NCBI GenBank assembly: GCA_025617745.1
Contig: CM046870.1
Location: forward strand, 8,930,303-8,994,302
DNA from: Heliocidaris erythrogramma
Taxonomy: Eukaryota > Echinodermata > Echinoidea > Camarodonta > Echinometridae
DNA length: 64,000 nt
Direction of reading: 5' to 3'
In this document: piece after piece, positions 32,186 through 44,818 of the stretch
How the letters are laid out: each line of letters starts with the position of its first letter
Numbering within the stretch: position 1 is the first letter of the stretch
Translations under genes and position numbers: made by a program
The notes under the pieces: model-generated
The model's database searches: none
What the model was told of the DNA's origin: nothing
What the model saw: the letters and a program-made list of their open reading frames with translations, nothing else

Positions 32186-34330
32186 TTTCTAATTAAATAA
32201 GAGTACGTTTAATCCTATCTCACATCACATGAAACTTCTACAAATAAAACAACTATATTTTTATTTAACCCATTGGCGATAGGAACCGGATGGTCCCTGT
32301 ATTAAGCCTATGAGAATGAGAGAATTCGGTAGTCACCGGGCTAACATCGCTAATAATACAAACGGGAACATTGATAAAGAAATGTATTTACAACTGACAT
32401 ATCCCACAAACGCTTGCCAACCGCATAATACTGTAATAGGAACAACTTTCATTTCTTTATACAATCTCATATTATATATCTATTCTTGATAATAATTGTT
32501 TTTAACAGATCAAAATATAAATACACATGGGAGCATAATCTTTATTGCGCAACTATTATCCAACATTTCTTTTTTTCTTTTACATTGAAGGGGCTCATGC
32601 CGAATATTAGCTTTCTTGTTCCGGAGATTTTGGCAAGCGCAAAGAGCGAGCAAAAATACTGACACCTTTTTATGATGATGCTATCCCAGATGTATGTTTG
32701 ATTTCGTAACTACATTGCTGTACAAATATGATAAAACAAATAACATATACTGGGCGTTTGAAAAAAAGGAACCCAACTTTGAAAAATTCCTGTAAATGAA
32801 CTATATGTTTACTGAAAACGAAACTCATAACATATGAAAAAGTATTGTGCAAAATTTTGTGCAAAAATCTAGTTGGTTAACTTACTTGTACAACACAATA
32901 GACATAGGTACGATGTTTATAAGGAGATGCCTTTTGTGAAATTGCCTTGGTGCTCCAATTCTCGTTGTGGATAATATTCTTTTTCAAATTTGTGTTAATG
33001 AGATTTTATTCACCCATGATTCATGATTTTTGCTTTATAAAACCCTTTTCAGATGGGAATCATTTGGCAAAGAAGACACTCTCGGTTAATTTTAACAAGG
33101 TACTGCATGCCAAAAAACCAGTGCAAAGCAAAGGGGTTGCAAAATCACACAGAATTGCAAATCAAAGGCGAAGAGCATAAAAAGGGAAAATCAAAAACTC
33201 ATACGTGTCATTCAAGATTTTACTCTGCTGATTTTCAAAAATGTCACCTTTTAGTTGAAAATCGGTGGAAGATGCCTGCAGCACTCAAGACAAACGAATA
33301 TGTTCTCTGTGCTCTCTGAAGATCTCACTTCTTCTTGGTCAAAGTTTCCATGCTTTGTGAAGTTCATAAGACTCTTTGTCTAGGCGTAATATTAGTCATT
33401 ATGAGATTTGCTTATTTTATTAACCATGATAACGGATGGCCATGAAGAGCAACCAAGCTAGTTGACAAAGCCATTCAACCCAAACCATGTCAATTGTGTT
33501 TTACAGTGAACCAACTGGAATTTTGCACAACATTTGGAAGACAATGGTGTTCACTGATGTGTGCCCCTGGAAACCTAATCAAGTTACCATTGGAAAGCAA
33601 ATAAATGACTCTTTCATACGATATGAAATTAAATGCCAGTAAATATATAGTCCAATTGTACGACATTTTCAAAGTTGGGTTTTTTTTTTTAAACGCTTAG
33701 TAGTTTGTCCCAATATTGGTGTCTTTGAAATGATAAGTGTACTGCAGCCCCTAGCCCCCATCCACAACCTCATAATTCTGCCTGCGTAATTTCCATATAC
33801 GATGTTCTTTAAGTATCTTATTGTGGGTGTACCAATAGCAATCTCTTAAAAGGAGAGTAAACACTGAGAAACAGATTAAAATAAAAGCGTTTAATAAACA
33901 AAATATATACGCCCTTCATGTCATAGGATGCACGACTCCATCTACAATCTGAAGTAAATATAAATATCTCTGAGACTATATCCTCACCATTACGCCTTTG
34001 GTTTTGGTTGGTTTTATTCACGATCATAAAAATGATACAGATATCATATCAAATATAAACATGAAATTATATAACAGTATGAATATAGCATTGATGTCAA
34101 CATGCAATACAAAAGAAAGTAAATTAAGATCGAAGGAGGACCCGCTTCAGATTAACTAACATTATGATAGCTAACCTGTTTTTCCTCGGGGTCCCGTAAA
34201 TAAATGATTATACAAACATAATAATTACTACATCAAAATAACTTTATAGAAAAAAAATCATAAATTGAAATCCACGAGCTTCCTGTGCAAGTTCAAATGT
34301 GCCCTCTCCCCTCCCCATCCTGCCTGGTCC

Positions 34331-35344
34331 CTATGCCTCGAATGTTTCAGTAGCTTTCGTTCGTGTATCACTCTTATCAGAGGTACCCTCTTCCCCTTCA
34401 CCAGCAAAAACTAAATGGATACCACGACTTCCTCGAAGACTCTTCCACCCAACCAGATCCTTGAGAGCTTTCCTGAACTTCGGCATCCTGGCAGCATAGA
34501 TGAAAGGATTCACACAGGAATTGGCGACGGCCAGGATCACGAAACATCGATAGAGAGGACTGAAGAGATGACTGACGCCGACGATGCCTAGATTGAAGAC
34601 AAGGAATCCAAACTGATCAGGTGTCCAGCAGACAATGAAAGTGATGACGACGATGAGGAGCATTTGGAGGACGTGTTTTTGAGCCTTGCGGAGCGCCGTT
34701 GCACGTCGCTGGCGAAGTATGTAAATAGTCCATGCATGCGCTATCACCATAATAATAACCGGTAGGACATACTCCACAAGGAATAAAGAGACACCAATGA
34801 ATCGGTGGAAAGCCACAGAAGGTGTTGATAGCTTACACTTGCCATTTGAAATGAAGCGGGCGTAGAAACTTCGAGTGTTGATACCAAAAGCTACTATCCA
34901 CATACAGACAACAGCGAGGGAAGTACGCTTTGGAGAGAATAGACGTTGGAACCAGAATGGAAACCGTACAGCCATTAACCTCTCGACTGATATGGTTGTT
35001 AGGGTGAAGATGGATGCACAAATAGATATCCACATAAAGGTGGAAGTATGGATAATCTTACAATACACCTCAGCAGCAAAGGTGTCAGGATAATTTGCCA
35101 CTTTGGGGAGTGGTATGATGAAGATGGATGTCAGGAAATCGGCCACCGCTAAAGCACCAATCAAGGTGTCGGTAGCACAGCGTCGACGTCCTGGCCAAAA
35201 GATAACCAACATCACCAACAAGTTTCCCAGGACACCAATGATGGCTATGTTCAACTGGACAATCACCCACCACTCCCAGGAAACAGGTGCCCACACCCAT
35301 TCATCATTCCTGGAAATATTCTGCCAGTCACTGCCCATCGTCAT
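34331..35344 (-). CDS. GPCR-B, class A (rhodopsin-type) 7TM receptor
   Basis: 337 residues in one coding exon; predicted chemosensory-type receptor at the cell surface, coupling to G proteins, ligand unknown. The N-terminus of about 28 residues has a WQNIS glycosylation site (N9). Landmarks: GN in TM1 (N41), LAVADF (D69), Cys95 before TM3 pairing presumably with the Cys in NGKC of ECL2, ER at 121-122 instead of DRY, CWTP in TM6 (P242), NPFIY in TM7, then a tail with a K/T/S-rich end. A splice acceptor ending CAG lies upstream on the minus strand at 35425-35427, so the exon starts at 35424 and leaves about 80 nt of 5' UTR; the upstream exon was not located. Duplicate partner of GPCR-E. The lineage-specific family is consistent with sea urchin surreal-GPCRs. 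Confidence 0.93.
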   Translation of the reverse strand: MTMGSDWQNISRNDEWVWAPVSWEWWVIVQLNIAIIGVLGNLLVMLVIFWPGRRRCATDTLIGALAVADFLTSIFIIPLPKVANYPDTFAAEVYCKIIHTSTFMWISICASIFTLTTISVERLMAVRFPFWFQRLFSPKRTSLAVVCMWIVAFGINTRSFYARFISNGKCKLSTPSVAFHRFIGVSLFLVEYVLPVIIMVIAHAWTIYILRQRRATALRKAQKHVLQMLLIVVITFIVCWTPDQFGFLVFNLGIVGVSHLFSPLYRCFVILAVANSCVNPFIYAARMPKFRKALKDLVGWKSLRGSRGIHLVFAGEGEEGTSDKSDTRTKATETFEA

Positions 35345-36054
35345 TTCAGTCGTGTCGCCCTTGAGGGTTCCGTTGATAGTCGCTGCTGGGAGGTACCTTT
35401 GATGAAATCTTCAGACCAAGTCACCTGAAAAGAGAAGAACCCCTATTATCTTTTTGTTGAAAAATATTATCTAACTCAATGAGCTTAATTGGATCAACTG
35501 CTTAATTGGGATATATGGAAATGATAAATATAAATTATTTTCAAAATATTATAACATACTTTCGTTTCATAAAATAATACAGTAATCATAGAGTACAGAC
35601 GAGATGGAAGTATAAATGGAGGCTGCTTGAGAGAAAAAAAAGAATAGAAAGAGGGAAGGAGGAAGAGAGTAAAAAAGAAAGAGAGAAAAAAGATACAAAT
35701 AATGTGAGAAGAGAAAAGGTGAAGGGAAATAAATGAAATAGATTGTTAGGAACTGCGTGGGATATTGTTAAAAAATGTGAAAACAATACATTGTAAATCC
35801 ATGCCATAATTCTGAAGAAACAACATGAAAGTATAAAAAGAAAAAAATGGGGGAGAGTTGAGTGGTACAGTGGAGAGGTGGGAAAACGACCAAAGAGAGG
35901 ACGAGATCGGAGGGATAGAGGAAGAGAGATAGAAGAATAAAACAAAACATGGTCGAGGCAAATAAGCAAAATTTTAAGGGAAAGTCCATCCTGATTACAA
36001 GTTGGTTTAAAAGAAGCAGAAAAATTTAAAAAGAGATATACGATAAGAAATTGC

Positions 36055-36369
36055 AATAATAATAATAATAATAATCTTCATTTATATGGCGCCTTTCCAG
36101 TTATTCTGCTCAAAGCGCTTTACAGTGTATTATTACCCCGGTTATTGGATCCTATTACGATTCTGCACTTATAGTGCACATTCTCCACTCCACAAGGGAG
36201 CATTCCAGTCTGGCTGCTATGTTACAGGCGCACATATACTATTACAATCACAGTGACATTCGCATCCTACCGGGCACCCATTTAACACCTGGGTGGAGAG
36301 TGGCAAATGTAGATTAATGTCTTGTCAAAGGACATTAGTGCCGCGGCAGGACTTAAACCGTGAACCGCG
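36055..36369 (-). mobile_element. SINE with AAT-repeat tail
   Basis: On the minus strand it runs from a head containing a B-box-like GGTTTAAGTCC (GGTTCAAGTCC in the 63187 copy) through 'ccactctccacccaggtgtt' to an end 'ggcgccatataaatgaag' and a (TTA)n tail. The same family is at 63187-63518 and, broken, at 27280-27597. Non-coding, presumably mobilised by a LINE. Confidence 0.8.
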
Positions 36370-36750
36370 AAAAATCATTAATTTCCATTTCCCTAAAGAA
36401 AATATTCAAACATATATGCACCTTAGATACAATCATTGCTTAAATATTTTTACGCAAAACCTGTATGAAAAAAATCTATTCCTTCATTAGCAACTAAAAA
36501 ATGAAAATTTGTGAAATTCTCTGTACTGAGCAAATGTGAGAGAAGTTCGAATGATACGTCACGGAGTTGCCAGTTTGTGTTTGATTGATTACAGCTTCAA
36601 AAGTTCAGAACTTTCTTATTTCTTGTCGGATTTTCCTCAAACTTTTACTTATCTGTTTCTCTCATTCTGGTGTTTTTTTCTCCAAATCAACTACATACCA
36701 GGGTGGAATTTCCCTTTAAACAATAAAATGAAAGTAGAGTTGAAGCTATA

Positions 36751-37337
36751 GTGTTATAAGCTGAGTGTTATAGAAAAGCTATTTGAATCTGTCAATGTTT
36801 ATATCCATCTCATCTAAACATTATCATTATCTTCCTGCGATGTGTCAATTTACAGCACTGCTGATCCGTAAAAATTGTCGGTTTCATAGAATATCTGGTA
36901 TATTCATTGTCTATACAGATCAGTGTATTGACCTATTCAAAGTTTGGGATATATTATCGCTGATAGCTTCTGCTGTAATTGAATCCACATTGCGTAATGA
37001 TCGAAATCAACATTGCATACATTAGTTTATGCCGTAAAGCCGTTGTAAAGCCGTTGGTGAGTCCTACCGTCAAATTTGAAGGCAGCCAAACACCTCAGTC
37101 AGTTTACAATAACTGATTACATTGCCTTTATCATCCTGCTTATCATTGTTTATAATGTGCTGCTACGACTAAACACCAATTTCCCTATATAGGGCATTTT
37201 ACCTTAATTGTTCTCCCACCTAGGTATTATTGGTACCCGATATAATACGAAGAACATCGTGGTGGATTAACATTTTGCGCGTCTGTAAAAATGGCACCTG
37301 GATGGAATACTCCCCAACTAGTATTGAATATTGTGTA
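36751..37337. other. Intergenic, no gene recognised
   Basis: Sequence to the right of block R1, unrelated to the corresponding flank of R2. No gene or repeat resolved. Confidence 0.5.
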
Positions 37338-38124
37338 CACATGGCCCGAATTGACAAAGGAGGTTTGGTTTAAACCATGGTTTGAACCCCCTCCTGGGTT
37401 TTTTTAAGCGTACGTGGACTTGGCTATTTTCCTCGTCATGCTGTGCCTGAGATGAGACTAGCCGGCGACGAAAAGATTCAACACGGCCCGGGTGAACGCG
37501 CGATCGAGCGACTTTAGTCGCGAGGCCTTTTGGAACCTGGGTTTCCATCGTCCGATATGAATTATTCACGAGTTGACATTCGTATGCTAACACGCCTACA
37601 CCGAGGATTATCGACCAATCACAACGGTATCTGCGGGGCTTGCTTTCCATGTGATTCGTTCATGATTGATGTAGCTTGCACGGGCCGCGGCGCCGGGTGC
37701 CGAGCGAGCTAGCTCGAGATGAAGGCGAATTTGCGTACCAAATTTATGCTGACGTCATGCGAAGATACGTTCGCTGATTGGCTCCTACCTATAAGGTAGC
37801 AGATCCTCGCTAGGAACAAAGGATAGCATAAGAAATACAGGCCAGGTTCCAAAAGGCCCTCGCGACTCACGTCGCTCGATCGCGCATTCACCGGGCTGGG
37901 CGGCTAGTCTTGTTATGCAGCCACTACTAGCTTACTTGCCGAGAAAAATAGCCAAGTCACGAGGGCCTTGTCAAAAGGCTAACGTGGACACAGAATCCGA
38001 TCCAATCATATATTTTCTTCAGCGCGCGCATGGGCAATTTGCGCTTATTTACGCTTATTTCAGTACGTTTACGGAGGTTTAAACCTTACCCATGGTTTAA
38101 ACCTCCTTTGTGAATTCGGGCCAT
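37338..38124. mobile_element. Foldback element with GGCCCGAATT termini
   Basis: The left end TGGCCCGAATTGACAAAGG and right end CCTTTGTGAATTCGGGCCA are inverted repeats continuing through GGAGGTTT...AAACCATGG. Inner arms also pair: 37496-37545 (GCGCGATCGAGCGAC, GCGAGGCCTTTTGGAACC) with 37843-37890 (GGTTCCAAAAGGCC, GTCGCTCGATCGCGC). CG-rich compared with its surroundings. No transposase. The small ORFs within are accidental. Confidence 0.85.
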
Positions 38125-38129
38125 GGTGT

Positions 38130-38305
38130 CCAGGTGGGTGTTTCATAAAGCTGTTCGTAAGTTACGCACGACTTTACGCACGACTGGTGATCAGTTCTTG
38201 TGCTAAATGATTGAGAATCTGATTAGTATAGCACCCAAGAACATGTTCCATTCGTTCGTAAAGTCATTCGTAACTTTACGAACAGCCTTATGAAACACCC
38301 CCTGG
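38130..38305. mobile_element. CCAGG...TTTCATAAAG foldback MITE, copy 1
   Basis: 176 bp, CCAGGTGGGTGTTTCATAAA to a right end CTTATGAAACACCCCCTGG, nearly palindromic through GCTGTTCGTAA / TTACGAACAGC. A second copy in the opposite orientation is at 49370-49541. Confidence 0.88.
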
Positions 38306-38767
38306 TCAACCTGAATCAAAGCTCTCGGAGACATCTCCCATGTATTAATCAATATTTGAATTTAGATCATTGATATCATTATCATTATTAATGTTATCAT
38401 TACAACATCATTTCCTACGTTAGGGGGAATCCTAACAATGTGGTTTATTCCGTCACAATAGAAATTCGACGGTACGGGGATAGAAACCGTGCGTTAAGGG
38501 GAATGCTAACAATAGGCTGAGATAAAAGGATCCCCCTAACGCTGGAAAAAGAGTTAATAGTTATGTTCACACGTATTACATATCATCGATGCTATGTTAG
38601 CATCGATGCTTTGTATGTTTCAAAACTATTTCCAGTACGTTCAGACAGGTCATGATCGACTTGCTTCTATCACCCACTCGTGACTATTCATCGCTCACTC
38701 GCTGCCAAAACAATAATTACTGCGCCACACAGAGTGACCCGAGTATAATTGGTATGCGTGGTCAGAC

Positions 38768-40524
38768 CAGGCCCGTAAGTAGGGGGGGGGGGGGGGATTC
38801 GAACGAACCCCCCCCCCCCCCATTGGCGAGCAGAGGTCCGCTTTTTAAAAAAAGAAAAAAAAAAAAGAAGCGAGGGAGAGATGATGGAAAGGGAAAAATA
38901 AAGTGATAAAATATCGGTCTTTCCATCTATTTAATACATTTTATTTTGATTTTGTCCCGTAACTTCCTAATCTGGCAAATCTATAATTAATCAATGTCGT
39001 CTTTCACCATTCATTTTCGAATTTTGTACATTATGCCATGTTGCAATCGATTTTCTTTCAAAGCGTCATTCAAAGAATTATTCAAATTCGTTTGTAGTAT
39101 CGCCCCCAAACTGGCGAGCAGAAATCTGCTTCAACAACAACAACAACAAAAAGAATCATTAGGCGAAAAAAATTATCCAAACTGACATCAGAATAGTGAT
39201 TTTTTAGGTTAAATTATTAAAAACATTTCCATACCAACTGGCTTCGATAGGGGAGAGGCGCACAAGGGGGTCACGTGAAAGGGGAGAGAGGAAGGAAAGT
39301 GGAAAAGAATGTGAATGAATGAGATATGGAAAAGAGAGAGGGGTATTTAATGTCTCTGTTCACTTTAAAATGAAAAATGTTCCCGCTCTCAAATTGCATG
39401 GAGTACTCCTGGCGGACCCGGTCTAGTCATTCAGGCCCTTAAATTCTGGCCCTTAAATTCTGGCCCTCTAATACAGCCTGTTCAACCGGAGTGCCATGAG
39501 AGTATTTTATAAACATCGACTTCTTGGAAACTATAATCAGAAATAACAAGATGCCCCAATATAACACTTGGGGTGTTTTGGAAACATTTGGGAGATAGTA
39601 AAGTGCGTTTTCGTCGCTCGCTTCGCTCATTCACCAAACTCTGATAGTTTCAGGCAGCGAGAATATTTCCATAGTATATATGTTATTGTAATATGTCCAT
39701 GAATATTCAATGTTATGACAATTTTCGGGCACATTACTGCCTTATCGCCACCGCGCCCAGAAATTAGGGTTACCTTACTTTCTATATTGAAATGAGCAAC
39801 AAATTAAAGTGCATTTTTCTTCGCTCGCTCGCAAATCTTAGAAATGAAGGGCAGCGAGGTCCATGAATATTTCCATAGGATGTTATTGCAATATTCAGGC
39901 ACGTTGTTGCCCTATCGCCATGACACCCAAATACTTGTTAGGTCCACTTTTTTTATTGAAATGCGCAACAGCAAAGTAAAGTGCATTTTTCCTCGCTCGC
40001 AACCCTTATAAACGAGATGTTTCATGCAGCAAGGTCCATAAATATTCAATGTTATGACAATTTTCGGCACGTCACTGCCCTATCACCATGGCGCCCAGAT
40101 ATTAGGGTTGATTTTCTATAAAAGAACAACAGCAAAGTGCCCCCCGGTCGCTTCACTTCCTAAAACTTTATTAATGTGAATGATTCCTGCATGTGGCAGC
40201 TAGATGACCGGAGATATAGCTTTACATTTCACCTACTGGTGACTAATGAAATAAAATTTTGCCTTTTAAAAGTACATTTTATATTTCTCTCGCTCGCTTT
40301 GCTCGCTCGCAGTATTTGGAATCCAACACAGTGATAGTATAATATGTTCGGGCTTCACATTTGACCCACCCCTGTCAAATTTTGACTACGATCATACCCA
40401 TATCCTTGTAGGGGCACAACCCCTGACCCGACACCCCTACTCGGTCGCTTCGCTCCCTCAGAAAGGTCCACTTTTTCCAATGTTGAACCCCCCCCCCCCC
40501 GCAAAAATCCTATTTACGGGCCTG
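38768..40524. mobile_element. Nested 1.76-kb element with CAGGCCCGTA termini
   Basis: Begins CAGGCCCGTAAGTAGG followed by G-run, ends CCTATTTACGGGCCTG preceded by C-run; the 16-bp ends match except for two positions. Internal sequence has repeated 'cgctcgcttcgctc' phrases at about 39614, 39819 and 40285 but no transposase frame. Flanks TCAGAC and TCAAAC are only weakly similar. Confidence 0.75.
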
Positions 40525-40839
40525 TCAAACGCACGGAAGTTTGTGCACAGGGGTCATATCATGCGAAGCTTTTGTTTTGAATAATATTTTATTTATCTTC
40601 ATAAATCAACATAATAACACAATAACAATTCATTTGTAATATCGATAATACAATCAAGTAGCAAATACATGTGTTATAATACCTAATTTTAAATAAACCT
40701 TGTACATGTCAAAATTGACTGAACTCCAATCTTATACCAAAATAAAACACATGCACACTATTCTCTGGTAAGCACATGCAAATCAATATCTAAAGCCCAC
40801 TATATAAAGAAGAAAAAGATAAAAAGAAGGACCCCCCCC

Positions 40840-40873
<34 letters not shown>

Positions 40874-40921
40874 CACCCCATTTCTAGCTTACCACACGGT
40901 GCACAGTAGCCTACTTACCCC

Positions 40922-41150
40922 TACATCACATGAATACACACATTACATTACAGTACCAGATGAAACAGACAGAATGATACTAGAAAAAAGTAGGGAAGAG
41001 GGTACATCACATGAATACATACATTGCATTACAGTACCAGATGAAACAGACAGAATGATACTAGAAAAAAAGTAGGGAAGAGGGTACATCACATGAATAC
41101 ATACATTGCATTATATTATAGCACCACATGAAACAGACAGAATTATAATA
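40922..41150. repeat. Tandem repeat, period about 82 bp, 2.7 copies
   Basis: Units run from 'tacatcacatgaatac' to 'aaaaagtagggaagaggg'. The first two are nearly identical; the third diverges after an insertion of 'attata'. Preceded by a C-run and a long A-run (about 40831-40870). Confidence 0.92.
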
Positions 41151-41425
41151 GCAGCGAGTGAAGATAGCAGCGATTGCGCTCACATTACAAATAGTCACAA
41201 GCGCGGTGGGTGGTCTACCGCAAAGCGTCGATGCTTTGTCGCTGGATCCTGCTAAACTCGCTGCCAGAATAGTTTGGAAACCTAGCTCCAACTCGCTTCT
41301 ATCTCGTGACTATCTGCGTTCAGACAGCGTTTGGTCTTAAAACTATCTGGTCATCACCAAAATAGTCTCGAAACCTAGATAGCATCGATGCTATCGCTCT
41401 ACGTGTGAACGTACCTATTATAACT

Positions 41426-43289
41426 ATTATTGTGATTATTATTCCCATGTAAATTAATGTCTGGAAAGATTACTGTTGATAATGAAATGGAACAGAGAGT
41501 TGGAATCTACAATTCGTGGAAATCTAAACATGTGGAAATCTAAACATGATATTTTTTATATGACGATTAAAGAGCATTCTCCTTCTATGTTTCACAGCGA
41601 TGCACAGTAATTATTGCTGAGGGCCCATGGAAGAACAATTGTATCATATTATGAAAATAATATTGATAAAATAAAGAAATAAGCAAATAACTGTAATGGC
41701 ACAAATCTTATGATATTAATAATAATTGATAATAATAGCAATATGTAATGAAAAGAAGGTATGTAGAGATTAAAGACTCACCTCTTTAAATGGTATATTA
41801 ATCAGAGTAGTTGCTGCTGTGAGGTCCTCCTTTTGAATAATGCAACTCGATTAGCGGGATCTTCCTAAATCTGCTGGAATAAATAAGGAATCTTAATCAA
41901 AATTCAGCGTCGCTACATGGTGACTGTATCAAAAAACCACAATATCAGGAAAGAAATCGCCAAAAATACTTGGATATATACCAGGAATTAAGTTTCAACA
42001 ATTTAAGAACCGTTTCCTGTCTCTAGAGTCGGGTACCAGCAAGAAATGGTAATGATAAAATAACTAACCGCTTTTCCATCGTCAGTGATCGTATAACGAG
42101 GAGGAAAGACACAGATCCGGGTAATGACGCTTGGGCGGATCGAGGGGGTGGGCAAGGCCAGAGAACACCCCCCCCCCCCCATCCCCTATTGAAAGAGAGA
42201 AAAAGAACACCATCCTTTTATATAAAATCTTTCGAATCATCAGAAAGGCTGTCAGAGATTGAAAGGATGAAAAGGGTTAAACAAAACAAAATATGCAGGC
42301 CCATTTTAGCGTAAAGGTGCGAAGTCAGAGTATGTTTGACCAGGCACCACAAAACCATCACAAAGTCGCTTGATATGATTGTATTTAGTTTTGGTCTGCT
42401 TATAAAAGAAAAGATTCTCAGCTTTAAAAAATGATATATTACTCATCACAATTAGATGTTCCTAACCCAGTGAAAAAGAAAAGAAAAGAAGGGAATATCC
42501 ATTCCCAAAGAATGTTACCTTTAAAGTAACATTCTAAATATTAAAGCACTCTGACTCACAAGTTAAAGTTCAAGGTGACAAAAAGGGAGAATTAGAAATC
42601 AACAGAAATATATGTATTGGGATCTGATTGTTCTCAAACTTGGCACACAAATTCAGCACATCCTATTTTTTATTTAGTCTATGTATCAATGCAACAGCTG
42701 AATCTATTGTATAGTTATTGGAGATCAAACAGACAAGTAGCCAGGGTTATTTCGTAAAGAAATGAAAATTACTGCAACAAACTCCAGATCAAACAAACAG
42801 AGATCTGCCTATAAAGACTGCCAAACGACTAAATACACCTTGATTGAGCTTTTTTAGTGGTTTTGTGATGCCCGATTACATAGATGTACTTAATTTCTAA
42901 AATTCTGTTCCTGTGAAATATCTGCTGTCTGGAAATAATAGTATACCCCCTTCAATTCTCGGTACACCAATAATGAAGCGACGTTGCAGATTAGCCACTT
43001 GCATATGCATTCAATAAGATATAAGGTGAAGGTATATCAAATACCACCATTAACTTTTACGATGTCAGTGCATGGATAGGTGACAGAGATCAGGTTTCCT
43101 TTTCAGTTGAAGGATAAGTATTTGATTTTTTTGACCTTGGTAGATCAGGTTTTAAAAACCTCTGGTAATCAGTCTGTATTGTCTGCTGCACACGGAATTA
43201 GATTCCGCCATTACCTACCCTAAGCACGCTAAGCAGGTCTGTGCTGGTGAATGCAATCAGCCCGTATCCACGCAATTCAAAGCAATTTT
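41426..43289. other. Intergenic, no gene recognised
   Basis: AT-rich, with one C-run at about 42168-42180. No homology to other parts of the window was noticed. Confidence 0.5.
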
Positions 43290-43620
43290 TTAACCGTTTC
43301 TTTTGCAGTCACTTTTTAAACGATATCACTCTTCCATGACCTGCAAAAGACTGTATAAGTCACTGGCGCGGTCCTAACGTCAGCAAAATGTCACGAGGCG
43401 TCACTTGATTGGCGCAGGACTGCGTCAGCGCCTAAAGGGGTCTTTGACGCTCCATATAACAGTGATATATAACAAAAATGAATGCAAAATGAATTTTAAC
43501 GCAATGTCTGCACTGTTTGTTTGCAATCCCTTTGGTAGGATATCACTGTCGCATGGCGCGTCAAGGACGTTGACGCACTTCCACGTCTGACTCAGCGAAA
43601 TGACGCATTGTAAAACAGGT
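43290..43620. repeat. Imperfect foldback repeat
   Basis: GTCTTTGACGCTCCATATAA with CAGTGATAT (43440-43470) is inverted relative to ATATCACTG and GGCGCGTCAAGGAC (43540-43567). CGTCA/TGACG words are concentrated on both sides. The left part (about 43300-43360) resembles 26770-26830. Probably an old transposon. Confidence 0.55.
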
Positions 43621-43689
43621 ATCATAAAACAGTCCCTAACTGCTGGGACTAAAGATGATACTATGATTTCCAATAGCAATTCAGAGGCA

Positions 43690-44230
43690 CCACCCCCATA
43701 CCCCCCCCCCCCCCAAGAAAAGATAAAAACAATGCCCCCTCAAAAAAAAATCATTTGAGTCATTATCTCGTGAGGTTTAAGCTTCAAACAACCTTAGAAG
43801 TCTACAGGAGTGGATAAAAGTTTCCTTGTGTAATTTTGAAGTGAGAGAAGCTTTACCACCTTAAAATTATTGAGGCCACCATGGCTTTAAACTTGTGCAT
43901 ACTTGGCAATGCTTGATCGTTAATTGAAACTTAAGCTGTAACTTGTAAGAGTAGACTATAATTCCTACATGGATCTGCCATCATAATCCTGATATTTCAG
44001 TGGACTGAAATGGTTTGTAAAAAATGCTGGCGGTTTAGTTCTCAAAGAGACAGGGAAACAGAGAAAAGACCGAAGAGAAATAGAAGAAAAAGAGGAATAA
44101 AAAGATAGCGAGACAGTGAGAGAGAGAAAGAAAGAGAGAAAGAGAGAGAGCATGAGAGTGAGATGTAGAGATAGAGACAGAGAGAGAGGGGGTGAGAATG
44201 AAAGAGATATACTTGAAGTATATCTATTTC
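43690..44230. repeat. Low-complexity C-run and GA-rich tracts
   Basis: A C-run lies at about 43699-43714 and a GA-rich stretch at 44042-44205. The leucine/serine-rich ORFs on the minus strand result from this composition. Confidence 0.7.
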
Positions 44231-44427
44231 AGCTATTAAAGGAAACTTCAACTCGAAAACATCTATTAAGAATTGAACTAATATAACATGTAGGCATTAC
44301 CTTTAAGTCAAGTAACAAGTGAATTAAAGGAATAAAGAACCATGAAAATGGCTTTGTACTTCCTCTTAACGTTATCATAAAGGCTTATAATTTCAGGTAA
44401 AATAAAAATCAAGTAAAGAGAGTCTAG

Positions 44428-44585
44428 TGGGGTGTTGCAAGAAAGTTGCAATCAATTGCAAATCCCCCATTTGCAATTGATTGCAAATATGACACATGTA
44501 TTTTAAATGGAACTTGCAATCAATTGCAACACTTGCGACTGATTTGGGGGATTTGCAATTGATTGCAACTTCCTTGCAACACCCC
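44428..44585. mobile_element. Foldback MITE TGGGGTGTTGCAAG, CTAG-flanked
   Basis: 158 bp: TGGGGTGTTGCAAGAAAGTT at the left; AACTTCCTTGCAACACCCC at the right. The inner block GCAATCAATTGCAAATCCCCC pairs with its inverse. CTAG occurs immediately on both sides (44424-44427 and 44586-44589), fitting a 4-bp palindromic target duplication. Several internal CAATCAATTG words create secondary hairpins. Confidence 0.85.
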
Positions 44586-44818
44586 CTAGGAGGGACAATG
44601 CAGGAGTGAGAAAGGGAAAGAGATAGAGAGGGGAAAACAGAAAATGATAATAACAGATGAAGAGAGAGAGATAGAGAGGGTAGGAAAGGGAAGTAATGAT
44701 GAGGAAGAGGAGGAGGAGGTGAAAGACAAAAAGGTAGATTAATAAAGGGGGCACACATGTGTACACGAAAGAGATAAAAGCTAAATGAAAAATAAGATTA
44801 ATGCGACTGCGTCTCCTA

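Larger units (their letters stand above)
29132..36750. repeat. Segmental duplication block R1 (carries GPCR-B)
   Basis: This 7.6-kb block is a direct-orientation copy of 54077-63872. Both begin at 'tatgcctttattccgagtgg' and end at 'gaagctata', after which the flanks differ. R1 retains about 1.69 kb (30721-32408) that is missing from R2, and lacks several insertions found in R2. The receptor frames differ at 17 of 337 residues by my alignment. Confidence 0.92.
38553..41425. mobile_element. Large foldback element interrupted by another transposon
   Basis: The left arm (about 38553-38706) and right arm (about 41225-41425) are inverted: TATGTTCACACGTA and TACGTGTGAACGTA, with ATCGATGCTA palindromes, 'cgcttctat' and 'cgtgactat' blocks in both. 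Between them sit the CAGGCCCGTA element (38768-40524), a C/A-run and a tandem repeat. The outer element would be about 1.1 kb without the nested insertion. Confidence 0.7.

Noticed and set aside
34875-35402. Antisense ORFs repeated opposite each receptor gene (KMDVRKSATAKAPIKVSV-like)
   Set aside because: Their conservation follows from the conserved receptor coding strand; no independent signals.
35586-36056. 156-residue minus-strand ORF and its R2 counterpart (62625-63191)
   Set aside because: Leucine/serine/phenylalanine-rich products of GA-rich DNA; the lengths and frames differ between the duplicates, so no conserved protein.
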